DNA of 64,000 bases from Seriola aureovittata (lineage: Eukaryota > Chordata > Actinopteri > Carangiformes > Carangidae). Positions 28,503 through 40,285 of the stretch are shown here, piece by piece. The number at the start of each line of letters is the position of its first letter. Position 1 is the first letter of the stretch. Location: contig NC_079386.1 in the NCBI RefSeq assembly GCF_021018895.1, positions 1-64,000 of the forward strand, read 5' to 3'. Under the pieces are notes generated by a model. The model made no database searches, was not told where the DNA came from, and saw only the letters and a program-made list of their open reading frames with translations. The translations under genes and the position numbers were made by a program.

Positions 28503-30594
28503 TAATAACAAAAACAGTTCATAATAAGTAAACAATAATAATTAGATCAGTCCACTTCCTTTGGCTGAAGTGTTGTATAGCCTGATGGCAGTGAGAACAA
28601 AGGATCTCCTGTTCTATAACTTCTATAACTTAAAAACATAACCTCATCGGTGGATGTAATAACTTATCATTCTATATCCTTCCATCCTCTATCCTGCAGC
28701 AGCATTCAGAGTATTCCCAACAGGCATCAAATTGACCAGTTAGTCTCCTTCTGTGTGTAGCTGCCCACTCCACCTCATCCTTTCTCCCTGCCTGCTTATG
28801 CTCCTTTGGACTTGGTTTCCTGTTCAGATTATTTAACTGTTGGTGACCTCTTGACTAAATTAACTAAATTTTTACCCCAACTTCCTTTTCGATGAGTTCT
28901 GCCTTTGAGTTAGACCTTGATGTACTGAGCTGTTATAAGTAGTTTCCATTTGTATCTCAGGATTTTGAGTTAAAAATATATAATAATTAATATTACATTT
29001 AGATTTATAAATTTACAGATTTTTTTGTTATGTCCTTTAAAAAACAGCTGTGAGGGGAGTTAAAGACAATGATATATATAATGTGTGTGTCAATCCACAG
29101 CAGTCTGACAGAGCTGTAGCTGATGCAACACTCATATGAAGTTACAGTATGTCTGCTTAATTAGAGCCACAGTGTTAAAGTGAATTAGCTTTGATATAGT
29201 AAACCAACAGGACATGGACTGATGAGTGTGTAATGTTAACTGCCAGCAGCAATGTGGGGGAAGCAGTGATAATTTTCAGTATGCAGCTGAAACTGACACG
29301 TGCTGTTTGAGTTGTGATGATGTAGATTCCCCTCAGGTGAAGAAGGCAGCCATAGTGAGGAAAAGGAAGAGGAGGATCAAGAGAGATGATGAAGAGGGAG
29401 GAGGTCGCTGAGAAGGTTCTGGCTTTCACTGTGAAGTGTGTGAGGGTTGCTCTCTACTGAAAAAATGGAGGGGGTTTGTTCAAATAAACCTGATTGATAA
29501 CTACTGCCTCTACAAATACCGGAATCAACTGTATTTCATTGTAAACACCTCTAGGGCATGGCCTAGCATCCTCATGGTGGTTTCACAAACAGAGGAATTT
29601 GTAGTCATTAAAAAGAGGAGATCCACTCAATGTGTTTACCTCAGATTAACAAAGCATCCCAATAAACAGGCGCTGGTCATTTTTTGTCAGTAATGGCTAA
29701 AAAGTGTTTTGTGTTCATCCTCTAACTTCTACCCTCCTTTGAAGAGTTCTGGTGATAGGCCAAAACCATGTTTTTTGTGGTCATTGCGACCTTAGACCAT
29801 TGACCACCAAAATTTAATCACTTCATCCTTGATGCTAAGTGAATCTTGGTACAAAAGTTCCATCAAGACGTTACTGAGATATCGTGTCCACAAGAATGAG
29901 ATGGCTGGACAATATGATAACAATATGTTTGGCTGTTAAAGAGGAATATAGGAAAACCAGAAACCGGATACACCCTGACAACTCTATCCCCCTCCCAGAC
30001 CTGCTCCAACCCCCCAATCTACCACCCCACCCAGTTGGACATCCTACCCCATACAGGTCAAAAAGGAAAGAAAGGGTCATTGCATCAACTGTTCCTTTCA
30101 AGATTTTGTCTTATTTCTTAAGCTGATGAAGTCCTGACTGCAAGGACAGGATCTGCCTATTCTTTCAGAATGTTAGATTGAGCTCTGTTGCTGTTAATAT
30201 GCAACAAAGCATATGAAAGAACGTGTTGTTGGTTAAATGACAGTGGGAGTGATTGATCTGACTCTACAGATAATATGAGAAATGCACCTGGATCAATGCT
30301 CTGTTTGATGACTTCTGTGATGACTTTGAAAATTTTCAACCAATAACCCTGTAAACTGGGGCAGGATACAAACAGTAGCTGTGGGCTGGGTGCATCAATG
30401 GCATCAGTTCAGTGGATTTCATCCCCCATCTCTTACATCGGTCCTGGGCTTTAGGAGCTGATCTCTCTGCAGCCGCTACAACAGCAGGAACTACAAAAAC
30501 CTTTTTCCACATGTTGATTCTGTGTAACACCTTCAAATTGAACTGAGCAAAAACACACATTGAAATATTTCCTGAGAGAACATCATTTAAAATT
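28503..30594. other. Intergenic spacer
   Basis: No gene recognised. The stretch near 28545-28680 resembles decayed LINE-tail sequence, and 29820-29900 resembles a common fish interspersed repeat. Neither is complete enough to classify. Confidence 0.45.
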
Positions 30595-30870
30595 CTTGGT
30601 ATCACTTTACACTGAGACTATCCTTATAAAATAACAAGTAATTAGCTTGTTAACACTTTATAAATATATATAAGCTGTTTTAACACATTAGATTAAAAGG
30701 GCAATAGTGACCTGTTGCTTGCCAAATAGTGAGGCCACATGTATCTGTACTGCCTCATATCTCATTAGTTACTGAGCTTTCTTTGTCTTTTCCATCATCC
30801 AACGTTTGTACCTGATGCTTCGTCACACATTTGTTATGTTACTAGCAATTAACCATGTCAGCATCTTAAT
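30595..30870. mobile_element. MITE copy, inverted relative to 33408-33648
   Basis: Starts with TTGGTATCACTTTACACTGAGACTATCCTTATAAA. This matches the reverse complement of the right end of the element at 33408-33648, and both share an internal CCAAATAGTGAG phrase. The other end is less clear. Confidence 0.55.
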
Positions 30871-30889
30871 GGTCAAAACATTCCATTTA

Positions 30890-31285
30890 GATTAGATTTG
30901 ATTAACTTTATTTATCCCACAACTGGGAAATTCATTTACCACAGCAGAAAATAAACATCTATAGAATAAAACATCTATGTAAATATACAACAAAAATATA
31001 CCAAATATACACTAATAAATACAATATACACAATACACACGATATGTACATGAAAAAGTGCAAGTTTGCACATGGTCAGGAAGAGCAGGAGTTGTGGAGT
31101 CTGACAGCTGCTGTAAAGAAGGACCTGCGGAACCTCTCCTTCTTACAGCGAGGATGTAAAAGTCTGCTGCTGAAGAAGCTACTCAGAGACCCTACAGTGT
31201 CATGCAGAGGGTGAGAGGTATTGTTCATGATGGATGTCAGCTTAGCTAATTTCCAGATCAGTTTGTTGAGCCTCTGCCTATATTA
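30890..31285 (-). pseudogene. LINE 3' end (L2/jockey-group)
   Basis: The minus strand reads the C-terminal reverse-transcriptase tail SIMNNTSHPLHDT, then LLHPRCKKERFRRSFF and AVRLHNSC before a stop. Non-coding sequence follows, ending in the GGGATAAATAAAGTTAATC tail common to these fish LINEs. The rest of the element is absent, as expected for a 5'-truncated insertion. It is related to the fragment at 62715-63420. Confidence 0.75.
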
Positions 31286-31515
31286 GCAGATCATTAACAT
31301 AGATCCAGACACTAAGGCTTTGGCAGTATTGTCAAAGATTTGAATAGAAAGCAGACTGACTGTCATAGTCAGTCTAGTGTCTCACTATCTTACTTCATTT
31401 ATTTTACTCACTAGCTTCAACAATATATATATATATATGCATCTTACTGAAAAATTTATATTAGGTAAACGCGAATGTAAACAACTCAAAAATGGTTATG
31501 TGAATAATACTATAG

Positions 31516-33350
31516 AACTAGAAAATTCCAGGGAAATTTTGAGTGCCACGGGGGCTACTGCCGGGATGAGTACATGATTTATTTCCAGTGTTCAAAAGTC
31601 ACCCTGATCATATTCTGGTTTTGAGAAATGTCTTGATATAAAAGACTCTGATATAAAACAATGTCACATCCCTCAATCATGTATTACGTGGGAAATATCT
31701 CATATTCTGTCTTGTTTTTTTTAATAAAACAAGAGGCAACATGTCTTCAAACTGGCATTTAAAGGGTTAAAATCCTGAAAACTAATAATCATTTGGTAGG
31801 TTTGAGCAGAACTGAAGTGGTTTAAGAGATTTATGCAAAAAAAGCAGAAAAAAATATTGATATATGATAATTTTATAGCATTTTCTTTGTGTGTCCTTTT
31901 TTGGACGCGAGGAACCCCAGAGGATACAAAATGTGTTACCAGTGTATAATAGACCTGTAACAGTAACTGACATTAGATTTTAAAAAATATGTCAAAAAAG
32001 ACACTTTCTTGCAGAAATCCATACCTTCAGCTGTAACACAGCCAAAATGATCAGCAAATCAAAAAAGAAAAGTAAAGAAAATGTCCAAAAAAGGACAGAG
32101 GGACCCCTGAGGGTTAATAAATCCCATGAACCGCTATTTAAATTACCACTATTATGTTTTTTTCTGTGCTAAATTTAACATTACTGGGGAGGAGAGCAAC
32201 GCGACTAGAAGTGACAGCGAGAGAGGGCTAGTAGCTTCTCCTCTCCTCTGTCTCAGCGGAGACCGTCACAACTTCATTCACTCATTTAACAAAACAAAAA
32301 AAAAAGCAACGAAGGAAGCAGTAAATGGACTTACATATTTAAGACCTAACTAAATGTAATTTAAGACCTAACATGCGGCTAATGTAAAGCTAGCAGAGCT
32401 TGGAGAGTTGGTTATCTGGTTGCTAGGCGCACGCAGGCACACACACAGGTCAGGAGCTGCCGTTGCCATGGCAATGTGAAAATCTGCCCAGAATTTGGCT
32501 TCTACATGGCTTCAAAACAACTGCAAATTATGAGAAAACTGTTACTTCTTTTCATAAACCGAAAAGACCGTGCCAGACACTGAAGCCAGAAGTTTCTACA
32601 GTCTCTATTTTATACAGATATTCCTTAAAATGAGTGCGTAAGCTCAGTGCGAAGACAGAGAGAGATTCTTTTGAAAAAAAAAAGACGATTACATTAGGTG
32701 TCAATGAGAGTGAGACAGGTATTGCTGCCGGACTCGGCAGCCCCGTTTAAATTTTGTGCAGACCCTGCCTGTCAAAGTTACATTTTATGAATCCCAACAA
32801 CTATGTCTACATTTTCAGAAAGAATTATTTGTCTCCTTTTTACGGTTTGGCCGCGAGCTCGAGTTAAAAATAAAAATAAAGGTTATTTTTTACTGCTTCA
32901 CGCACTCTAGCCAACTGACGCTTTCACTCTAACTTTGAAGAAAAAGTGATTTGCACTCCTCCTTTGAGTGCTCCCAGTTTGAAAAGTTTACATGTTATGT
33001 AAAAACAGTTCCTATCTTTTTGAGAGAGCAGAAGTTTTCCTCCGTTTTACAGTTTGAATCACATTTCTACGTGCAGGTATGAGAGAGCTGGGTGACTCAG
33101 CAAAAAGGTGCAATTTTGTCGAAAAAAGGTGGGTTTCTAAAGAAAATTCCAATGCATTTCTAATGCATTATTTATTCTCAGTTTTTTGGGAATAACTTTG
33201 GGAAAAATTGGAATTTTAACACCAAAAGTCATAGCACCCCTTGCGGGATCAAGACGCACGTTTTGATGTATATATTCGCCCCGAGGCACTCCTCTCAGCT
33301 ATTAGCTAGCTGTAGAGGAGTGCCTCGGAGCTGAGCACCCGTGGCACTAA
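31516..33350. mobile_element. 1.82-kb repeated element, copy 2
   Basis: Near-identical partner of 26682-28502 in the same orientation, 1,835 bp long. It carries an extra block at about 32428-32486 rich in CACGCAGGCACACAC. An internal inverted motif occurs: GTCCTTTTTTGGAC and, 180 bp later, its reverse complement GTCCAAAAAAGGAC. The shared open frame near 32126 has a different C-terminus because of a one-base change in the A run, which argues against protein-level constraint. Confidence 0.75.
33281..33328. repeat. Terminal hairpin of copy 2
   Basis: CCGAGGCACTCCTCT pairs with AGAGGAGTGCCTCGG, two base pairs longer than in copy 1, ending 22 bases before the element end. Confidence 0.8.
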
Positions 33351-33407
33351 CAAGGCTCCAGTTGAGCAGTCACAAATGTGAGTACCTCATCAATAGATGG
33401 TGATGTG

Positions 33408-33648
33408 TTTCACACTTTACAATAAGGTTTCCTCTTACCAGTTATAAATGTTTGTAACTCATTAGTAAGGTTAATGAGTAGTAAGCAGTAACTTGATCTC
33501 TCCAAATAGTGAGCCTGCATGTATGTATGTATGAAAACAGATTATAATAGTTTATTTATGAATTATCAAGTGTTGATAACCAAATTGATAACGTAATTAC
33601 AATTATAAATCCTTTATAAGGATAGTCTTATTGTAAACAGGTACCAAA
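33408..33648. mobile_element. MITE, about 240 bp
   Basis: Imperfect terminal inverted repeats around TTTACAATAAG: CACTTTACAATAAGG on the left, and CTTATTGTAAACAGG on the right. AT-rich, without coding sequence. A related copy lies at 30595-30870. Confidence 0.65.
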
Positions 33649-34199
33649 TTCTTCTACATTATATATCTCCTCTTATTATTATTACTCATTCATACTGTAT
33701 ATGTGCACTGTCAGAGCAAACTAAGCCTTTACTGATTCCAAGCAATTAGCTGAACCTGAGCAACCTGACTTAACTCTGAATATGAGATTCATCATAACGG
33801 CACTTCACCTCGAGTGTTGATTTAACGATCGTCAGTTCTGAAACTGCAGTTTGAGATGCTGTTGTATTGTGCTGCATTATATTTACTATGTTGTTCCCAG
33901 TTGTGTGTGCAGGTGTGTGTGTATGTCTGCAGGCTGTAGGGGTGAACAGACGCCATCCTCTGCCTTAATAGGCAGGAACTTCACAGAGACACCAGCGGGC
34001 CATTACAGTTTTCTGTCTGTTGAATATTTTCATGCTGATTTTGAATTTTTGTCATTCCATTATTACAAACTGCTCCAGTCAGTTTTATTTTTGTAGCAAA
34101 ATATTTGTCTCGAGGGGCTTTAAAATCTGCCCTTAGACCCTTGATGTGGATCAGGAAAACTTGCCCAAAAACCCTTTAAATGGACACCTTTTTTTAATC
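33649..34199. other. Intergenic spacer
   Basis: No gene or named repeat recognised before the Kolobok element. Confidence 0.45.
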
Positions 34200-34203
34200 T
34201 TAA

Positions 34204-34219
34204 AGGGGACATATTATGC
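34204..34219 (+). repeat. Kolobok left terminal inverted repeat
   Basis: AGGGGACATATTATGC, preceded by TTAA. Exact reverse complement of 37946-37961. Confidence 0.85.
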
Positions 34220-34390
34220 TCCTTTTCAACAAGTTTGAATAAGTCTCAGAGGTCCCCAAAGCATGTCTTTGAAGCTTCTTGCTAAAAAATCCACTCTGAT
34301 CCTATATTTCAGCATGCCTGTAAACCCCTCTTTTCAGCCTTGTTCAGAACAGGCTGTTTTTGTGTCTGTAGCTTTAAATGCAAATGAGCT

Positions 34391-36110
34391 GTGCCTGACC
34401 ACGCCCCTCTCCGGAAGGGGATGCTGTTCGGGCTTCTGGCACCATGCTCTAATGTTTACGGTGACTGTGACAGGCGACCTGGCGTCGGTAGCAATTTGGT
34501 TCAACCACACGACTTTTATCCAGAATCTGACCCAGAGGGAGAGGCTGCTGAAGAAGTTCAAACTCTACAACTGCAGCAAGACGTTTCTGAATGTTTGGTA
34601 ATCAATTTTGTGTATTTTGACATTACATTTTCAGTTTGTTGATGAGTGCTGGCACACAGTTACTAACATGTAGCTAGGTAGCTAATGCTAACTGTTACTG
34701 TCTCGTCATTACTGGGAGCTCTTTTGGTAAATAAGCACTATTGTGAATTGCGTAATGTAGTTATCTGTCATGCCTCCTTAGATATACTTTTACAGTCTGA
34801 AAATGTTTGTTGTATGTGGACTGCTACAGGTGTTCAATGTCAGTACTAGTCAGATATTTTAATAGATGCTGACAAAGTAAATAATTTTTCTCCATGTTTT
34901 GAGCAGAGATGCTCATCATGACATCTTCCTTTATGTAGTAAATTTATTTTATGTATTACAATGAAAGCTGTAAATCAGCATAAACATGTCTGACAGCAAC
35001 AGTAATCTTTAGTCAAAGACTAAACTGGGCAGTTTTCTACACTACACTGTTGTCAAGCTCCATATTATATGCAATAAGTGACATGTTATAAATTACCTAT
35101 GTTATATGCGCTTGATATGTAGCCAAGCTTACTTCTTACCCACCTTAGCTCCACTGTCTGTCAGTGTTTGAATTTCACAAGCTTTATATTTTGGTGAATG
35201 TTACCATTTTTCTCTATATGTTGGATAGGTGCTCCTGTGGAAACTGTGCAACCATGCCCACAGAAGCTGAGAATATCTGCTGCTAGGAGATACCACAGGT
35301 AGCATTCTCACTGGACAAACTAATCAGTAATTTGTTTTGATTACATTACATTAATAATAAACCATAGCATTTACCATTTGCAATTCACTGTAGGTTACCA
35401 GACGGCTATGGGAGATCGAGGAAGATTTACCATGTATGGTAGACCGTCCTGGGTTGGAGCTTGCCTCAATGTGTACTCCCTCCAGAATGCCTGCAACATG
35501 TACCGCACTGACTATGGTCCTTTACGGTTGAGTGGAATACACCAGTACGTTTTGCTTCTTTGTTAAAACATAGTTTCAATCTAAATAAAATATGTTAGGC
35601 AGTCTTGTTTTACTTCAGTGCACATATTTTTACAATGGTAATAACACACTACAAATAGAGTAACACACCCTCAAATAAATTAGTTTAGCTGCTCTTTGAT
35701 TTGTAAAGTTCTTTTATCAGCAGATAGTGTGCATATAATATATGAATTCAGAGGAGTCATTTCTTTAGTAACAATCAAGTATTTATTTACATCAAATGAG
35801 GGACTTATAATCAGTGATAATAAAAAAACTGTAGGATTCACTGGATCGGTAAAAAAAAATTGTGAGACACATCATAGATATATGTTTGAAAGACTAAATG
35901 CCCTGTCCAGTTGTTTTAGTCAGTACAGGTATCTAGCCTATAGGAGCTTTGTGAGCTGGTGCTGGGGCTTCCTTGGTCGCAGAATCCGGGTTGTCATTCC
36001 AGCCTGCCTGGTCCTACGCATCCATGCCGAGTTTCCTGACGCCACATGCCCCAGTACGTGGGTTTTAGACTGGCCCATGATAGAACCGGGACACAGAGCT
36101 GGATATGACC
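34391..36110 (+). pseudogene. P2X7 ballast-like cysteine-rich gene, broken, four exons
   Basis: The first exon carries an acidic lead ESDPEGEAAEEV (34520-34590) with a poorly preserved donor near 34595. Exon 35229-35298 reads CSCGNC..MPTEAE..CC, the zinc-coordinating signature of the P2X7 receptor cytoplasmic ballast. Exon 35394-35545 starts in one frame (VTRRLWEIEEDLPC) and continues in another (ACLNVYSLQNA, YRTDYGPL). The exon from about 35927 reads RYLAYRSFVSWCWGFLGRRIRVVIPAC. The order of cysteine motifs matches the family. Breaks are TAG at 35284-35286 right after the CC pair, a frameshift near 35450, and one after 36050. There is no P2X channel part (no ectodomain or membrane segments), so this is the ballast alone. 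Splice borders fit GT-AG except the first donor. Confidence 0.68.
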
Positions 36111-37653
36111 TCCTCCTTCTCAGGCCGCTCGAACTGTGCAGTGAGGTCCTCTGGGATTTGGATGGCCAAAGCAGCTTCTGTGTATGGTCCCAGGTCAACA
36201 AAGACTTTTTCAAATATGAGGTCCACCACATTCCCTGTTTGATAAAACACAAAAGATTTTGTTTACATTTTTCACTTTTTTTTGTTGTTTTTTACAAAAC
36301 AATGACTGAAAGTCTGTTTCTAACTTCTTCTTTACTGTATTTTGTTGTTGATGGAACTGTCATAACATTATACGTGCAATACTCAATACAATGTGTACAA
36401 AACATTTTTTGGTTGAAAAATAAAATAATATAACACACCTTTGGAAATTGGACCTTGAACAGTGGTTCTCCTTCTTTTGTTTGGGCTTGTGGTCAGTCAG
36501 CATTTTCATTGTAGTACATGGCAGCCAGGTAGAGTCTGGAGGTACAGTAAAGAGAAAATCAAAGATGTTAATTTTGACAGAAACCTTAGGCTACACACTC
36601 TCACAAGTTCTAAGTAACCTAAGCTTCATTAACCTGCACATTATTCCAAGACTGATAAATGACTGTTAGGTTTATCAAAAGTAGATGCACTTCAGATGGC
36701 TACAGACCTGTACTTCTGATGTGGGGCTGAAGTCTGGCATGCAACATCCCTTGTTGCAGGAAGCTGTATAGATACACTTGATGTGCTGGCCTGAACAGAG
36801 GAAACAGAGGCAGTAGTTATGGCAACAGTTGCAAGCAGTGCAAAAATGATAACAACAAATGCACTCAATTATGTGTAAATCGGGTTGTCAATAGCTTGTA
36901 AATATGTGTAAAATGCAAAAAATGTATATTACAGACTATACCCTTGGACATATCCCCTTAACTCTGCGCTTATCTAGATATTTCCTACAGGCACTGTATC
37001 TGTAAACATGATATAAACGTTAAAACGGCCATCATAAGGCATGACTCTCACAAATAACTTTCACAGCACTAATAAACAAGCCCGGACACCTATGCTAATC
37101 ACTACAGAGCCTGTTTTTAGTCTGAATTTTGTCGGCTCGACTTTACAGACAGCTAAAACGCATTTAAAGTATAATACATTTAACAGGGTGGCTCTAATCA
37201 ATGTCACACGGCGATACCAAGCAGAAGAATTACATACAATCTGTACCCGGCTGCGTGTCGACGACGCTAAAGGTTAGCCACATTAGCTGCCATGCTCACA
37301 ACACACGCAACAGGCTCTCGTGAACATATAGTAAAGCAACATAAAATGGTAAAACTTACAGCTCCCAAGTTCAAAGTTGGACCACGGACAGTCGATACTG
37401 ATCCAAGCTTTATCTTGAGACTTGTAGCAAATCCTGCATTGTACTGGCCCTCGTGGAGAAAGCAGTCCGAGGTGAAATGGTTAGCACACACGTACAACAC
37501 TTTCGGGCTTGGAGCGAGAGCATTTCCATCAAAAATAACATGAATCCACTGGGTCTTCAGATCCTCGGGCGTAGGGATTAAAAAAAGACTTCTGTGTTGG
37601 TTTGTGCAGCCAACAACAAAGCAACTACTGTGTTTCGCTTGTACCTTCGACAT
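36065..37653 (-). pseudogene. THAP-domain gene of the transposon, broken
   Basis: Probable exons on the minus strand: 37360-37653, 36708-36790, 36439-36535 and 36065-36234. The first starts [10 protein letters not shown] and holds a C2CH THAP zinc finger: Cys11, Cys16, Cys56 and His59, with the invariant Trp36, HFTSDCF and a degenerate AVPTIF-like box (GSVSTV). THAP fingers bind DNA, typically transposon ends. The third exon reads LYLAAMYYNEN and then an in-frame TGA at 36493-36495, where a CGA-to-TGA change is the simplest explanation. The last reads DLIFEKVF, IPEDLTAQFE and SRF before its stop. Exons one to three join in phase. The junction to the last does not, so a small exon or segment is missing. 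The 3' end overlaps the plus-strand gene. Confidence 0.68.
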
Positions 37654-37945
37654 TGTTCTACCGAAAGCCAGTGTCTGCGAGGGAAGTAACGATAACGTCT
37701 GCAAGGCGGACTCAGTGGGCGGAACACACACCTAGCTCGGGGAGTGTCACCCACCCGGGGGAAGGTGGCATCGCCCTTCTTGACGACATCAGGGGAAAAT
37801 CTCCAATTCGCCCGTTTGAGCACACATTTCTTGAAAGGTGGAGAAAGCAAAAGACGGAGAGGATGGACTTTTCTCATGTTTGGGGGGTTCGTAGACATGC
37901 CAGGGACACATACTACTGATAGAAAACCATGGAAAAGTGCATTTT

Positions 37946-37961
37946 GCATAATATGTCCCCT
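37946..37961 (-). repeat. Kolobok right terminal inverted repeat
   Basis: GCATAATATGTCCCCT, followed by TTAA. Exact inverse of the left terminus. Confidence 0.85.
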
Positions 37962-37965
37962 TTAA

Positions 37966-39215
37966 TATACAAAGAGCTTCACAATTTGCTTTTCATTTAG
38001 CCACACACTTGCACACTGATAGTGGCAGAGCTGCCATTCAAGGCACCGGGCTTACCCACCAAGGTTCAGCTCACATGCTGTATAGACAGAAGGAGCCGGG
38101 CACAGAACCCCCAACCTTGTGGTTAGTGGATGAGCAGCTGCTCCAACAGCAGACGTGAAGAATAGAGGAACACAGTAAAATTCATGGGGAGATGTGTACA
38201 AAATGCCAAAATCTTAATTTTCTTTAATGGATTTTAGATGTTGGTGTTTGTAATTCTAAGACTTTTGTAAACTTTTGTATCTAGTGTGAATGTGTTTTTG
38301 ATGCTGACTGCATGATTGACTATTCACCCAGACCTATGTGGATGATGTTCAGAGGTCAAAAACTATTGTTTACTGGTAATAATAGATAGTCAGTGTGTTA
38401 CCTCAGTCAGTTCAGCAGTTGAGAAAAATGTTGTACCGAAGGAAAGTGCTGTTTTGACAGGAAGATAACGGGTTGAAATATTCTACATGAAGTAAATATT
38501 TAAACAACCATTGGATGTTTCGGTGGGCATCGTTTAAAAGTGTCTAAAACTGTTTTTTTCTGCTGACCCCGTTCACAGTAGCACGTCACTCCGCGAGTGT
38601 ACCGTGTTCTCTGCTGCCTCTCTTAACTTGCAGCGCACTGATCTGAATCTCCTGTAGGTAACACACTGACTATACATGACTACCTCACACAATCCCACAT
38701 CCAATAACCCCAACTATTCCTTCAAGCATAACTGTGATATAATTACAGGACAGTTTCAGTTGTATCTCTGAGTGTAACTGTGCTCTGCTGCACTTCACTG
38801 TAACACTTCAACTCTGCATTGTGTGTGGAGAATAAAGAGCAGGAGGCTTGCTTATCTTTATGTGGCGCCATTTATTGTCTGAACAGGAACACAAAACAAA
38901 CTGGTCATTCACACAGCACACTTCTAAAGAACAGAAGTTATTTTAGCACAGATGCTAACTAGCTAGCTTAAAGAGTGCGATATGCCGTTATTTGAACATT
39001 TCAGCACTTAAAACATACAGCGACTCTCTCATAACACTATTCATGAACATTTCTACAAATCACAGAGAGCATATATGTTCATACTTTGTACATACAGACG
39101 TTATTGCACAATATTTGCACACCGTGCTACGCTCTGCAGCTCACTTCAGGCACATCTCTCATGAACTGGTGATCTCTCAAAGCTGCCAGTGGCATATATC
39201 TACCTCCAAGAGAAG
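37966..39215. other. Intergenic spacer
   Basis: No gene recognised. An AATAAAG motif near 38830 and GC-poor sequence are seen, but no bounded element could be delimited. Confidence 0.45.
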
Positions 39216-39370
39216 GTGCCTGTTACGGCCGCCACTCTGGCCATTTTTGTTGTGTTTAATTTCCCTGTCTGCCAGGCTGCCTGCCGAGCTGCCTGCTCCG
39301 TCCACCCAGATGCTCCACCCTCTCTGGCCTGATTGGTGCGGTTTGTTTGCAGCCGGCCAATCCCTGCCGC

Positions 39371-39396
39371 CCAATCAGGAACCACCGGATATAAAA
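39371..39396 (+). promoter_or_regulatory. LTR promoter: CCAAT and TATA boxes
   Basis: CCAATCAGG at 39371 is followed by TATAAAA at 39390-39396. Transcription would start about 25-30 bp downstream. Confidence 0.6.
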
Positions 39397-39679
39397 CTCC
39401 GGCCAGTCTGTCAGTCCAGGCAGCTGACTGTTAGTGGCAGCTCGCCTCTTTGTTGAGAGAATATTTGTCTTGTGTGAACTGTAAGATAGCAGAGATTGGT
39501 AGTTTGTTTTGTGACAGTTTTGTTTCTTTTTGTTTTACTCTTGGCATCTTTGAAGCCTGGAAGTGGGTTCAGGTTGAGGATTTAGTATTACACTCATTTT
39601 GCTGATTCCTCCACTTGTAGCTATTTGTTGTTACATACACTAGGTGAAGGGATGCTGTTCCTGGTGTGTTTTTGGTTTT

Positions 39680-40060
39680 TGTAGGAGCAGTTTTAGTTAG
39701 TGTTGGCAGATTATATTATTTTTATTATTTTTTATTTTTGGACACACGGTGGCAGTAATGGGAGACACACACAGGATATATGTTGGGTATAGGTGGGAGG
39801 AAGTAGGTAGGCACAGGAAGTGGGAGGGCACACAAGTTTTCACCAGACCTGAGGCACAGAGGACAAAGGGACAACACCTGTAGAGAAAGTGGTATGTTGG
39901 AAACCTTCGGGGTTTTGTCAATAAAACGACAATTAAACCAGCAAGGCTGACTGGACATTGATTCTGTCTTTTTGGGTCTGCGTAAAGACAACTGGCTGCC
40001 CCTCCTGTGCAAGTAATGGCAATATGGGAAATTGGATGAACAATGAAAATTGCTATTACA
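39680..40060 (+). repeat. BEL/Pao 5' LTR
   Basis: Begins TGTAGGAGCAG and ends GCTATTACA, with an AATAAA signal at 39920-39925. It lacks 24 bp (GCTTTAGATTTC...) present in the 3' LTR. Confidence 0.92.
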
Positions 40061-40285
40061 GCTAAGTGAAAACTTCGCTTTATTGGAGTGGATTTGGATT
40101 TGTGGATCATTCATAAGGAATGAAAGGATTGTTTTCACGGAAAAAGAGGTTGTTTCATGCACAAACCTGACGACCACACCTCAATCAACGATTGATGCTG
40201 CCTGTGCTAATCAGTGGACTGATGATCGAATGACTGCATGCTACAATCAGCTGTTTGAAACACCTCTAACTGGATTGCTGCAAAT

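Larger units (their letters stand above)
34200..37965. mobile_element. T2/Kolobok-type DNA transposon, 3.76 kb, TTAA duplications
   Basis: The element (34204-37961) is bounded by TTAA at 34200-34203 and 37962-37965. Perfect 16-bp terminal inverted repeats AGGGGACATATTATGC lie at 34204-34219 and 37946-37961. TTAA duplications and a TTAAAGG.. terminus are the hallmarks of the T2/Kolobok superfamily, whose proteins often carry THAP domains. A THAP gene is present on the minus strand. The plus strand carries exons resembling the P2X7 receptor C-terminal ballast domain. I found no recognisable catalytic transposase core, so the copy is probably non-autonomous. The superfamily name is inferred from termini and THAP content. 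Confidence 0.78.

Noticed and set aside
29226..29411. Short frame with a basic KRKRRIKR end as a small gene
   Set aside because: No start context, splice partners or family resemblance. The basic run comes from a purine-rich AGGAAAAGG stretch.
35696..36433. A 245-codon plus-strand open frame as one gene
   Set aside because: Only the middle part (35927-36050) is family-like and it is an exon bounded by an acceptor site. The rest is intron and antisense to the THAP gene's last exon.
37602..37949. Plus- and minus-strand open frames near the right end of the Kolobok element
   Set aside because: They overlap the THAP start and the terminal repeat in other frames, with no family features.
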